From positions 11,116,001-11,180,000 of the forward strand of contig NC_061137.1 of assembly GCF_905220365.1 (NCBI RefSeq): DNA of 64,000 nucleotides, given 5' to 3'. The DNA comes from Vanessa cardui. Taxonomy: Eukaryota; Arthropoda; Insecta; Lepidoptera; Nymphalidae. Shown here piece after piece: positions 38,134 through 49,811 of the stretch (the stretch's first letter is position 1; the number at the start of each line of letters is the position of its first letter). A program made the translations under genes and the position numbers. The notes beneath the pieces were generated by a model. The model was not told where the DNA came from and searched no databases. It saw nothing but the letters and a program-made list of their open reading frames with translations.

Positions 38134-41100
38134 TATAGTATCCGTCTTACTGAGAGTGAAGTCATAGACAAACTCAGAAGTCTGGATATAAATAAAGGAG
38201 CAGGCCCGGATGATATACCGCCAGTATTTGTGAAACGGTGTGCAGAATCATTAGCTAGACCCTTATTATTAATCTACAATAAATCATTAAGTTCTGGTGA
38301 AATGCCAAGTACGTGGAAAATAGCAAGAGTCGTTTCTATTTTTAAAAAGGGTAATAAATCAGAAATAAAAAATTATAGACCAATATGTATCTTGTCAGCA
38401 TTTGCTAAGATTTTTGAATCATTAATTTGTCCAGTGTTGACATGGCACATGAAGTCTGTAGTTTCCGTGAATCAGCATGGTTTTATTCAAAGAAGATCTA
38501 CATTGTCTAACTTAACACTATTTATTGGTAACTTATCGGAAAGCATAGACTATAATAATCAAATAGACTGCATATATACGGATTTCTCTAAAGCATTCGA
38601 TGTAATTGACCATAATATTTTACTACATAAACTTGAAAGCTATGGTATATGCGGAAGTTTTGGTAAGTGGCTAAAATCTTATTTAATAAATAGAGAAATG
38701 AATGTTGTTATTGGGGGATATCAATCCTATACATTTATTGCTACATCTGGAGTTCCACAAGGCTCTCATCTCGGCCCATTATTATTCGGAATATTTATCA
38801 ACGACATTGCAAAATGTTTTAATAACAGTAAGTTTTCTCTATACGCGGACGATCTTAAATTTTATAAAAAAATTAATAGTATTGATGATTGTGAATTAAT
38901 GCAACAAGACTTGGATAGACTTTTGGTATGGTGTGAAAAAAATAAAATGAAATTAAATAATGAAAAATGTTACATTATAACTTTCGGTAGGAAGTTATTT
39001 AGAATAAACTTTAATTACAATATAAAAAGCCATATTTTAGAAAAAGTTCAAAAAATAAATGATTTGGGTGTTATAATTGATAGTCAATTAAGTTTTATAC
39101 CGCATATAGATAATTTGATTTTGACAACATTTAAAACATTAGGGTTTATAATTAGAAGTACAAAAGAATTTAAGAAATCAAGCAGTAGGCTGACTTTGTT
39201 CATTTCAATGGTTCGAAGCAAGCTCGAATACTGTTCTACTGTCTGGAGTCCGTACTATCAAAGTCATAAGGAGAGATTAGAAAGAGTACAGAAAAAATTT
39301 ATGCGCCATTTATGTTATAAGAGTAATAAATTAATTTGTAATAAAAGTTACAAAGATCAGTTAGAATTTTACAAGACAATGTCACTGTCTAATCGCAGAG
39401 ACATGATGGATCTTTGTGTATTACAAAAAATATTAAACGGACGTATAGATTGTTCTGAGTTATTAAGTAAAATCATGTTGGCCGTACCGAAGAAAAATGC
39501 AAGAGCCCAAAATAAGAATAAAAAAACTTTTCAATATAGGAATACTAAAACTAACTTAGGCAAATCTGCTCCCTTATACAGAGCTATAAAAATCTATAAT
39601 TCTATTTTTAAACAAGCTGATATTGATATATTTAGCAACACTGAATTGAATTTCAAGAATAAATTAAGGAAATATTTTTTACCATAACACTGTTTTAATG
39701 TCACAGTTGTTTTCTTTGTTTTTTTTTTTTTTGTATAATGTATTTTTTTATGTTTATTTTATAGTTTTAATTAGTTTTTAACTTTTTTTTTTTTTTTCAT
39801 TTTTGTAACTTGTTTCTTCTTTAATAAGCACAGTAGTATTTTTTGTCTGATTCTTTTCTTTATTTTTTTTTTCTTTTTTTACATGATGAGTTAGCCTGTA
39901 AGAGTGATGTACATGGTAATACTTTTTAAGAAAGGATGTATCTTGTAGAATTAGACACCTTGTATACCACGTTGGCTTCCCAAATAAATAAATAAATAAA
40001 TAAATATATATAGTGGAGCTTGTCTGAGTTTGAACTCAAAATCATCGGTTAAGATGCACGCGTTCTAACCACTGGGCCACTCAGCTCAGCTCACATATGA
40101 GTAAATTTCATTAAATAAATGTATATTTCCTGCAATTAATATTATAATGAAATAGATATCATGAATCTTATTAGTATTTTAAAAATAAAATGAAAGCATT
40201 TGTACTCACTGCTTCAATAATATAGTGTTCTTTTTTCAAAAACACTTCTGTTATGGCTTCTTGTACCTCCTCCCACATTCTTGTTACGTTCTTACCCTGA
40301 AATAAAAATACTTTCAGGTAATTACGATAGTTTTCTAAGTAATTTTTTTATAATTTTAACTTACTTGGGAAGCAAGTAAACTTTCTTTTATTTTTGAAAT
40401 AGAGAACGTAAAGGTATACTTAAACAAGTTTATCTGTTAACATACTATACCTATTGTTTATATAATTTAATTTGAAGAGATACATATTAAAACGAAACAT
40501 AACAATTATCAAAAATCTAAATGTATTATTGCTGTATTTTGTTAAAAGACCGTTAAAATTGTTAAAAATCTATTAATACCAGTTCTTTTTTTCATGAATA
40601 CTTTCCACAATAACACGTACTTTATTTCTGCTATTAATGCTCTCGTGCACAATGTAATAATACATTGTAAGGAAACATGTATTTATCGGATGAAATATGT
40701 AAGTATGATGTGTATCTATAAACCAGGTTTTTTAGCGTGAGGGAAAAGGCTCCAAACCTTATCCTAAAGTAATCAATATTTTGTAGCTGTATTTACAATA
40801 AAAATACAATACAGGAGCTGCATGCGAGTAGCCGAAGAAAGACCACAGTGGCGTGCACTTGGAGAGGCCTATGTCCAGCAGTGGACAAAAACGGGCTGAT
40901 GATGATGATGATGATGAAAAATACAATGAAGAAATGGTCAGTTTATCGTGAAAAGATAAATCCTGTAAGTACATTAAAAGAAAAGTATTCAAGCAAAAAG
41001 GTTTTATTGAAATTTGACCTTGAAATTTCTATGAAATCGCATCAAAGAATTTCCGCGTCAGCAAGGTCTAATCATATAGTCATAGTCGCTACAAGGTAAT

Positions 41101-44100
41101 ACGAGATGGGATGTCGACGTTGAATGACAATCGATATGGTAAAGGCTTAATTCGCTAATCCCATTGCGTTCGTGTCGGTGGGGTGATCGACATATTAACG
41201 TGTAGTGGCTAAACGTGGCGCCAGGCTAAGCGTATGCTGACTTCAGACGTTACTTTTAATTCCAAGCGACTCGAAACTATTACCTACTATTGTTTTAAAT
41301 TAACTTATCATAAGAAACGTATACCCAATCTTTACTGGTTTTTACAAATAACAATACTACGACTGTTTTTATTATTTTACTTGGGAAAAAACTTGAATAT
41401 ATAATATAATAAATATAGGCAATTTTAAATTTATCACTTGATTATCATCCTTCTGTCCTTACTCAATTTTACTTGGGTTCGGCGCAGCATATACTCTTCC
41501 ATACTTATCTTTTTTGACGACATCTCACAAGTAACATTCTTTCCAGCCATATCGTCTTTTACACAATCCATCCATCGTTTCTTTGGTCGCCCTTTCTTCT
41601 ATACACATGCTCAAACCTTCCTCACAATACTCTCCTCTTTACTCCGTATGCCTATATATAATATACCTATACCATAACTGGCTTCCGCATAATTCCTCGT
41701 TTATCAACAATGACAACAACAATAGCCTGAAAAATTTCCACTGCTGGGCTAAAGGTCTCCTCTCCCTTTGAGGAGAAGGCTTATAACATATTCCACCACG
41801 CTGTTCCAATGCAGTTTTGGTTGAATACACATGTGTCAGAATTTCTATGAAATTTGACACATGCAGGTTTCCTCACGCTGTTTTCCATCACCGTCGGGAA
41901 CGAGATGAATTACAAACACAAATTAAGCACATTAATATTCAGTCGTGCTTGCCTGGGTTTGAACCCGCTCGTTTATCGGTACCACTTAATTGATCGTTTG
42001 ATAATTTTAAAAATTTTTAAGTACGAAAAGTGATTGTACATATTTTTTCAAGTGTGTACTAATATTATTTTGGGTATTAATATAAACGACGTTTATATCT
42101 TAATATGTTGCAGGTAAATTCGTAACAGCAGAATACAGAGAGCTCAAAGAACTGTAAGCGATTGCTTTTGTTAGAGTAATCTCACATTATAATTTAACTT
42201 GTTCATTAAGTAACTTCGATAAAATATCGAATGGCATTCCAGTGTTCGCTGTCAAATAAATTTTATTTGCACCGAATTTTAGTCGAAGATTCTTCTAAGT
42301 CGTATGAATGTGTAGGAGTAGGAAAGTTGGCAGTGATCTATTGAATGGTTAAAGTATTTCGCCTTGTATAACTAAATGTAACAGCTGAAACTAAATATTA
42401 TTGCTATGTTTTTACGTTAAGTCATATTATTGACGAACGAACCTTCTTGTTAACTATGCCGTTTCATAAATTTAAATAATTTGTAAAAAATACATTGGTA
42501 AAGAAGGCATATTATTCAATACAAGATTGTGCAGACGATAAAGAGGCGTGGAATTAACACTTGTTTACTTCCAGACAGGATAAATTACATACATAGCAAA
42601 AGCAGCCTGTAAATTCCCACTGCTGGGCTAAAGGCCTCATCTCCCTTTGAGGAGAAGATTTTTTGGAACATATTCCACCATGCTGTTCCAATGCGGGTTG
42701 GTGGAATACACATGTGGCAGAATTTCCACGAAATTTGTCGCACGCAGGTTTCCTCACGATGTTTTACTTCACCGCTGAGCACGAGATGAATTATAAAGAC
42801 AAATTAAGCACATGAATCAGCGGTGCTTGCCTGGGTTTGAACCCGCAATCATCGGCTAAAATGCACGCGTTCTAACCACTGGGCTATCTCGACTCAATTA
42901 ATAAATATATAATATAAATATAAGATATAAAATATAAGATATAGATTACATACATATATCATTGTAATTAACTTACATGACTGTATTTTAAAATATTGAA
43001 AAAGAGTTACTACTGAATTTCTTGCCGGTTCTTCTCGATAGAATCTACTTTCCGAATCGGAGGTAGCTGCACTTAATATAGTCGTTAAATGACGATTCAA
43101 AAGTGCTTGTAAAAGCCTACTAGAAAAAAGTATACTTATTTCAATTTTTTAATACTATTATTTGAAGTATTCTCCTGTTTGTTGCACTACTTTAAAATTA
43201 TATAATGTAACATAAAATATTGTCCTGTGTGCAACGCATCGTGTATTGGGGGCCTTATTTTCCCCTTTTTTTAAAGTGCGTATCATGGTGTCGAGTTATT
43301 TATCGTCTGCTGAACGGATTTACATGGCAAAAGCCAACGCCAGTGCGTTAAACACTCGACTCCTGTTTAGTAATTAAAATGACACAAAAGAAAAATGCTT
43401 GCTGGATTCGAACTAAAGTTTACAATGTTGCATAAATTGATTTATGGATTTAACCCAACTTAATTTGTATTGGATATTCAACATAAATTATATAAAGTGT
43501 TGTTTTTGAAGAACATAGCTTAAATCTATCTATTTGAGATATTAAAAATATACTAAAACACATTTTGATATTTATTAAAAGGTCTTTAGAGCTAACTCAT
43601 CGTTGTTTTCCTGATAATAAAAGTTAATTAAAAAGTAAAGTAACAGCCTGTAAATTTCCCACTGCTGAGATAAGGCCTCCTCTTTCATTAAGGTGAGGGT
43701 TTCCACCACGCAGGTGAACATATTCCACCACGCTGTTCCAATGCGGGTTGGTGGAATGCACATGTGGCAGAATTTCGATGAAATTAGACACATGCAGTTT
43801 CCTCACGATGTTTTGCTTCACCGCCGAGCACGAGACGAATTATAAACACAAATTAAGCACATAAGTGTTGCTTGCCTGGGTTTGAACCCGCAAACATCGG
43901 TTAAGATGCACGCGTTCTAACCACTGAGCCATCTCAGCTATATGATCTCAAAACGGAAGATGATGGACAGGTTGTATCTGATAAGCTGATAGAGAACATT
44001 AATCGAGGTATAAATAAAATGCACAAGCATGATATTTTCTTTAAGTTGTTGTATTCCGTTATAAATAGTGTATAAAAGTTTATTAACAATTTTACCTTAG

Positions 44101-47100
44101 ATGTTGCATAATGGTCGAAAGCTTCCTTCATACTGAATCCCAGGGCAGTGTACGGATGTGCTAAGGACGGTACCTCCCATGTAGGTAGGTAATCATCTCC
44201 AATCACGTATTTGTCAAGGTTTTTTGGATCGAAGGGGTAATATTTTGCTGGGCAGTATCTGTAAATTGGATAAAAGAGTATTTTAAATTTGCGCTTAATA
44301 TTAGGCATAATTAAGCTATGGTATGCAAGTTCATATCAGAGTACAAAATAAGTATGGTACATAATAATAGGCATTTTGAATCAAATGTAAAGCTCACCGG
44401 TTCGCAACAGAGGAGACACGATAAGACACTTAATAGTTTCTAGAATGTATGCCAGTAAAGTACAATTAAATGTATATATTATAGTCCAAGTTGAAATTAA
44501 GTGGAGCATCATCATCATTATCAATATTATCATTCCATAGTATAAAACAAAATTCTCTTACCGCAGTTTGTTCCTATGTATACCTAGATCTTTAAAAATA
44601 CGCAAAGGATTTTGATATGGTTATTTTTAATAGATAGAGTGATTCGAGAGGAAGTTTTTTAAACGTAATATATGTACAATATAGTAAAGAAACATTGATA
44701 ATTTTAGAAGTTTCTATTGTGATGTCGTAAATAAACAAATTCTGTAGTATATTTAGACGGAATGGTTAGTGAAGTGCTTCTTATGTCTATTTTATGGTGA
44801 ATACAAAGAAAAATGTGTTAAACATTTAAATGATGTATTTAAATGAAAAAAAGGGAGTTTGAGATCCAAGATTATAAATAGACCAGATATCTCTTTTTTG
44901 CAGGATGAAAACAGTTTCAATATCTGTAACGGTGACATTTAGAAATAATATTATGAAAATAAGAAACGCATACCTACTAACTGGGCAGCGTAAACGTCAG
45001 TTACTTATTTATTTTTTCTAACTACGTATGTTGAAGAGCTAAGGCAGGGACAATAAATGAAGACTCTATTGAAGTGATTCCTAAAATTACATTTCTGTTA
45101 GATTTAGATTATTGTTTAAAGAATAAATTTAAATTTTAAGACAAAAAGTAAGCATTTTGTTTTTTCGGCAATGAAATTAAATATTATTTTGTAAACAAAA
45201 TTTATATCATCAGTGACAATTTAAGGCGTATACCTCATTACAATTGGCTTGTTTTCTGACAAAATTTAATTTTATGAAGTCATCAGAATCACTATTTAAT
45301 ACAATATTACAAATATCTTCAATATAAAAAAGAAGGTCATTTATATATATCAATAATAAAAAGGTTCCAAAATTGATCCTCATGGAACACTAATTTTGAT
45401 CGCAAATCAAGATGACATTATGGCATTAATTCACCTGTTGAATTATTATTAGACTTAAGTTTGAAGCAATGAGATCAGGAGCTTTACCGATAACACCGCT
45501 ATGTTGAAGTTGGCATAAAAGAGTTTTGTGATCTACACAATCAAATGCTTTGGATAAAACGCATAATACTCTAACAGCATTCTGGAATTTCTCTCACATA
45601 TCATTTATTCGTATAAGTGCTATTTCAGCCTCATTTGTTGAGCGACCCAAGTAAAGCCGAATTGCTCACTATGTAAAATACTATTTACTGTACGAAAGTA
45701 AGCAGAAGTGAAATCAACATATTTTGCTCTCAAGGACAAATATAGTGTCAATTTTTAAAAAGTGGTAATACTTAACTATATTTTATTAAGTCATTAAATG
45801 AACCTCTTTTTAAACACTTGATAATAAAAATACAATATATGGAACATTATTATATATGATACTATTGATTAGATACACGAAAATTAATTTGTGCATTATA
45901 TTATTGTGGTGTAATAAAATATGATAGCGAAGCCATTATCTGTAAATTATCCTAGTAGGAACTCTTGAAAAACTTTGCAATCAAGCTATATCTAATTATT
46001 TTACAGAGTTCAGATTGAATATAGGCGATTTATTGATTTGAAATTATTTAATTGGGAAATAAGATTTATTACCGACAATTTTCCTAAGTTTAATAGATCA
46101 CTTCCTATATATAACCTAATTTATAATAACCTATTCTAATTTTAATAGATCAGTTGCCGAGGTTTATATGAACTGAATCTTTGACTTCAGCATCGACTAG
46201 CTTTGACAAAAAAACACCTTCAACCAAACCATCGGCTTCGGCCAAAACTTCAGCACATTTTGGTACATATGTAAGCGCGAAATTGAAAAAAATGTCGATT
46301 TTGGCCGAAATTGTTTTTTTTTTCTGCTATTTTTATTTGTTCTATTTCGTCAAGTGAATAAAAAGAACATAATGCAAGCTAAATTTGTTGTAAAGATAAT
46401 CTTGTTGTGGAGATTACTAATCGCGTTAATGTTCACTTATCTACATATATATTAATCGTTTATCCTATACTTGTATAAAATGCATTGTAACACAATGTTT
46501 TATAGCCTAGGTTCAGCTCGATAAGTTAATTTAAATTAATAGCATAAAATTAGTCGTTTTAATATGGATTAATTATTCGACTTTAGCAGACTATTCTATT
46601 AGAATAAGCTTCGTATCTGAGTCGTGAAATATTGCAAATCAACTTGCAGCGCATTATTTTGATCGTCTATGCTTTGAAGAGTTAAAATAATAGTGTAGAC
46701 TATGTACACTTGGTGGTAGGGCTTTGTGCAAGTCCGTCTGGTTAGGTACCACCCACTCATCAGTTATTCTACCGCCAAACAACAGTACGCAGTATTGTTG
46801 TGTTCCGGGTTGAAGGGTGAGTGAGCCAGTGTAACTACAGGCACAAGGGACATAACATCTTAGTTCCCAAGATTGGTGGCGCATTGACGATGTAAGGAAT
46901 AGCTAATATTTCTTACAGCATCATTGTCTATGGGTGATGGACCACTTACCATCAGGTGGCCCATAGGCTCGTCCGCCAATCTATAATTTAAAAAAAAACT
47001 AGGTATTCACAATAACACTAACGCGAAATATCACATTAGTGATCTGATTAATCTTGTTTTTTATTACAATTTGACAACTATTCATATAATGAAATTGGAG

Positions 47101-49410
47101 TATCCGTTTGGATGTGATACACGGTACAGGCTTATTAGATGGCTTAGTGAGCATGAGACGAGTAAATCTATAAAAATGGTTAAATTTATACAAAATTAAA
47201 AAAAATTACTCTGAGAGCCGTCTTTATAGCTGTATTCAATTCATTGTATTACTATGATGTAGACATGTTATATTTAATTTTAAATATTCTCACCTGAACA
47301 GTACATCTCCTTTGTACCAATACACTCTCAAAGGATCAACAGACGTGAGCACCACATAAACGCCAATGTCGAACTTGTGTCCGTCCACCAAGAAAGGTTT
47401 TTGTACGTACTCCTGAACGAAACTTTCACCACTCGACAAATCAATTGCAGTCACGTTCTTTAAATATACACCTCGATGTTGATTGTGCTTTTCCAAAAAC
47501 ACTGCATTCCTATTTTCACTCGCGTATCTTAAAAATTCTTTGGTATTTTTTGGAATCTTGAACGCTTTTGGAATAAATTTGGAAGGCGATGTCGCTAAGT
47601 CAACCTTATTCGTTATGAAGCCCGTGCCGGGAAAGTGATTGACTTTCTGATTTGTTTTTAATCTGTGCAAATTTGGATATAGAACTCTGAAAGGGTAATC
47701 GTGAGACCACAGTAGCGTCCAAGGAGTTTTATTGGTAGCTTTCTCATAACCAATTCTCTCTAGAACTAAATGGACGTGTTTCAGTAATCCATTTTTATTT
47801 TCTACATCATTATAGGCAGAGTAGACCCAATATCTTCTTTTGTTCGTTTCATAATCTTTGTAAATATTTTCTTTTCTATTTTGTACTTTTATTATCTCTA
47901 ATAGTATCGCTGAAGATAGACCTATTATACATATCACAAGAAATATATTTGTATTTGTGTCATTTCTTGTCAGTATTCCTTTATACTTGTATACATTCGT
48001 GACGTTTTCCTTTTCGATATTTTTTTCTGATATATTCTCGTTACGATCTAATAATTGTTTATTCTAAAAATAAATTAATAGGATTAGTTGAACGGTCTAT
48101 TATGTACCATTACTCAATGGATATTTTGGGAAGGATATATTAGCTGATTAATGTGATGGACGTAAGACATTTTGTATTTCAGTTTTTTTTTCTATATAAT
48201 TATACTAAGGCACAATGTAACAATACCCTTTATAGAAAGAAAGTACCTATAATGTTAAATTTAGGTAACGTTGCCTGTAATTTTTTTAATCATTTCAGTG
48301 TTACGATAACTTTATGGATTATTTAAACTGGATTAAAAAATACATAAAAAAATCAAAATGAAGGTAAGTACTTTATTGAAATAGTTTCTCACAAGATAAT
48401 TTGAATCGTCATTTTTTTATCCATTTATATATAGATACATAATAGAGGTATTCTTAAATACTACAATAATTTGTAAAAGACAATTTGATTAAGTAAGCTT
48501 ATAAACACATTCGAATATCAGGTAAAACCTTTACATTTTTTAATTAATTTAGGAGAGCGGAAAAAAGTTACTGGCCTGTTATAGAGACTTAACGTATTTG
48601 ACATTAAAAGTTTAATTTAAAAAAGGTTTTATCAGTTAACAATGAAATGAAATCAAATCAAAAATAGTCATAAGTTTTAAAATACCTAAAAACTTCTTTT
48701 GAATAAACGCGAAGTATCGCGGGCGTCCCGCTAGCATTACTGTATACCGTAACTGTTTTAAGGATTCCTACACTTTATATAGACTAATAAGACTAGGGAG
48801 AAATTGGATATAAATTTCACCATTTTTTAGGCACTTGGAAAGAAATACGACCCGTTTCCTAACTCTAAAACCCCAGTTGAGATCGCAGTTGATTCGATAG
48901 TAACCATCAACTCTACGCGTCCCAACTGGAATTCGAACCCGGACTTCAGGATTTCTTGCATTATAGACGGGTAATATCCGGATGAGGTATAGTGACTTTA
49001 TAACTTAATATGAAATGTCGGATGACACGAGTTAATGCTAATTTTTCTACATTCGAAATCACATATGATTGTAAGTAGATTAAGAATGTACGACTCTTTA
49101 GAAAGTCTAATATCAAGTTGTAGTCAAGTCAGATGTAGCTTATTGTATTGAAATAAATCCTCTGATGTTGTTTTTGGACAAAAACAAATGAGGTCCAATA
49201 AACAAAAAAAAAAAAAAAAAAAATGAAAATTGCTGTATCCATATAACATCAATCGTAAAAGTGCTGTTTTTAAGAAGTTATTATGCAGATCTGCATCTTT
49301 GTGTAGTCACATTAAAATAATTATCATTTAATGTTATATCTATTCACACAAATGAAAAAAATACTCACATCCTCTCTATATTGTTCCTCTTTCTTTTTAA
49401 TTTCATCCAT
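36101..49410 (-). CDS. TTLL15-like ATP-grasp ligase, membrane-anchored (6 exons)
   Basis: Tubulin-tyrosine-ligase-like enzymes attach glutamate or other amino acids to proteins. Exons on the minus strand: 49369-49410, 47294-48063, 44096-44258, 40210-40296, 37672-37874 and 36101-36323. Phases match, giving 495 residues. Residues about 54-72 are a hydrophobic membrane segment (IFLVICIIGLSSAILLEII). The TTL domain follows: WTLLWSHDYPF, HFPGTGFITNK, FVQEYVQKPFLVDGHKFD, and late in the domain the Mg/ATP motif YLLEANMSPNL. The usual KFDLR reads KFDIG here. The C-terminus has six cysteines spaced C-x3-C-x3-C-x5-C-x2-C-x2-C. It best fits the ttll-15 group of invertebrates, an assignment from memory. 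The large introns hold SINEs, a LINE with an open reverse transcriptase frame, a MITE and a family C repeat. AATAAA on the minus strand lies only 5 bases after the stop (36091-36096). Confidence 0.78.
36924..37242. mobile_element. hAT-type MITE, copy 1, with 8-bp TSD
   Basis: The 319-bp element starts CAGTGACGGATTTAC and ends GTAAATCCGCCACTG, so the ends are inverted repeats. It is flanked by an exact 8-bp duplication CCAATAGC (36916-36923 and 37243-37250). An 8-bp duplication and CAGTG ends fit the hAT superfamily. Copy 2 is at 53926-54263 in the opposite orientation. It sits in the last intron of the TTLL15-like gene. Confidence 0.85.
37381..37603 (-). mobile_element. tRNA-derived SINE, family B, in TTLL15 intron
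   Basis: It is nearly identical to the copy at 23940-24166, with head GACCTCCATGGTCGAGTGG on the minus strand and box B GGGTTCGATTCCC. It lies between the last two exons, close to the donor side at 37672. Confidence 0.75.
38071..38128. repeat. (TA)n microsatellite
   Basis: An almost pure run of TA dinucleotides lies at the 5' junction of the LINE insertion. It is read in frame into the LINE reverse transcriptase. Confidence 0.9.
38134..40009 (+). mobile_element. Non-LTR retrotransposon, 5'-truncated, open RT frame
   Basis: An uninterrupted frame to 39687 encodes a reverse transcriptase of the jockey/CR1 group. Motifs are GAGPDDIPPVFVKRC, FAKIFESLI, the catalytic DFSKAFDVIDH, GVPQGSHLGPLLF and the YADD box. 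The C-terminal domain is complete. The endonuclease part and ORF1 are absent, so the copy is 5'-truncated. The start codon at 38020 is an accident of the TA run and SINE remnant. The 3' UTR is T-rich and ends in (AAAT)n at about 39983-40009. The lack of stops points to recent insertion. It lies in the intron between exons 37672-37874 and 40210-40296 of the TTLL15-like gene, on the opposite strand. Confidence 0.85.
40805..40918 (+). mobile_element. RTE-type LINE 3' end with (TGA)n tail
   Basis: The frame still reads RVAEERPQWRALGEAYVQQ, a typical C-terminal end of a lepidopteran RTE-like polyprotein. A stop and a GATGAT microsatellite tail follow (about 40898-40917). A reverse copy is at 3232-3335. 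Confidence 0.6.
41725..41965 (-). mobile_element. Family A SINE lacking its head
   Basis: It has the CACTGCTGGGCTAAAGG block, the AACATATTCCACCACGCTG block and a box-B-like GTTTGAACCCG, but the box A head is missing. It lies in a TTLL15 intron. Confidence 0.65.
42470..43135 (+). mobile_element. LINE 3' end (family D) interrupted by a SINE
   Basis: The 5' half (42470-42583) reads the end of a reverse transcriptase frame. The 3' half (42990-43135) carries the TTTCTTGCCGGTTCTTCTCG block. A family A SINE with matching flanking duplications lies between them. Confidence 0.65.
42596..42944 (-). mobile_element. Family A SINE with 12-bp target duplication
   Basis: The segment is flanked by ATTACATACATA at 42584-42595 and again at 42945-42956. 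On the minus strand the head GAGATAGCCCAGTGGTTAGAA and box B are intact. About 48 AT-rich bases lie between the head and the right duplication. It is inserted into a family D LINE 3' end. Confidence 0.75.
43637..43940 (-). mobile_element. Family A SINE, full length
   Basis: The minus strand contains the head GAGATGGCTCAGTGGTTAGAA, the box B and the complete body to the CAGTGGGAAATTTACAGGCTG end. The TTLL15 exon at 44096 follows about 150 bases away. Confidence 0.75.
44490..44780 (-). mobile_element. Helitron-like repeat, reverse copy
   Basis: The reverse complement shares the CTACAGAATTTGTTTATTTAC block and the CTCGAATCACTCTATCTATT block with 1855 and 28341. Ends are approximate. Confidence 0.45.
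45180..45720 (-). pseudogene. Decayed LINE reverse transcriptase
   Basis: The minus strand still reads pieces of a reverse transcriptase in broken frames: a GRSTNEAEIALIRIN-like piece, a DHKTLLCQLQHSGVIG piece and the degenerate equivalent of GSILGPFLFLIYINDL near 45330-45400. Stops and frameshifts separate them. It lies in the large intron of the TTLL15-like gene. Confidence 0.6.
46706..46995 (-). mobile_element. Family C SINE-like repeat in TTLL15 intron
   Basis: A full copy in reverse orientation to 19565-19864, starting CTTGGTGGTAGGGCTTTGTG and ending CCGCCAATCTATAATTT plus an A-run. Confidence 0.7.
48770..49225. repeat. Possible old retroposon with poly(A) run
   Basis: A 19-23 base A-run at about 49204-49223 follows an AATAAAC motif. 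A box-B-like CGGGTTCGAATTCC is readable in reverse near 48930. These may be parts of one or two retroposed elements in the first TTLL15 intron. I cannot define the ends. Confidence 0.3.
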
Positions 49411-49811
49411 CTTCTGAATTAATTGTTCAAACCATTATACACAAAAAATGTTTACGATATTTTTAACAAAACCACAAATTTCTTTTTTTTTTACCGCGTA
49501 AACATGCGTACGGGCAAAGATCTCCGCACATACGGCGAGAATGGATTCATTCAAGATAAAAAGAGATAGCGCTAATCGCAGTGAGTACGAAAGAGACGGT
49601 TATAACTTTCTAAAACAACACTGGCTTTTTAAGGTCACATCAATGGGCCAAATGTACATAAACCTAGCATGTAGGTTGTATGTGGTATATTATATAAATG
49701 TCATTTTGTATGTGTTCGTTATATACAGTTTTCTTATATAAAATGAATGACAAAACTTTTTATACATACATCACTATAGCATGGATTGCATAGTATGTAC
49801 ATAAACATATA

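Larger units (their letters stand above)
37930..40087 (-). mobile_element. Family A SINE split by a LINE insertion
   Basis: The 3' part of the SINE is at 37936-38070 and its head with box A and B is at about 40012-40087. The two halves join at an AAATTACGCATATAT sequence. Between them are a TA microsatellite and the LINE of 38134-40009. The LINE is therefore younger than the SINE. Confidence 0.65.

Noticed and set aside
47290..47937. Treating the 215-codon TTLL frame as a complete gene start
   Set aside because: Its first codon is GTG inside a longer exon that extends to 48063 and joins an ATG exon at 49410.
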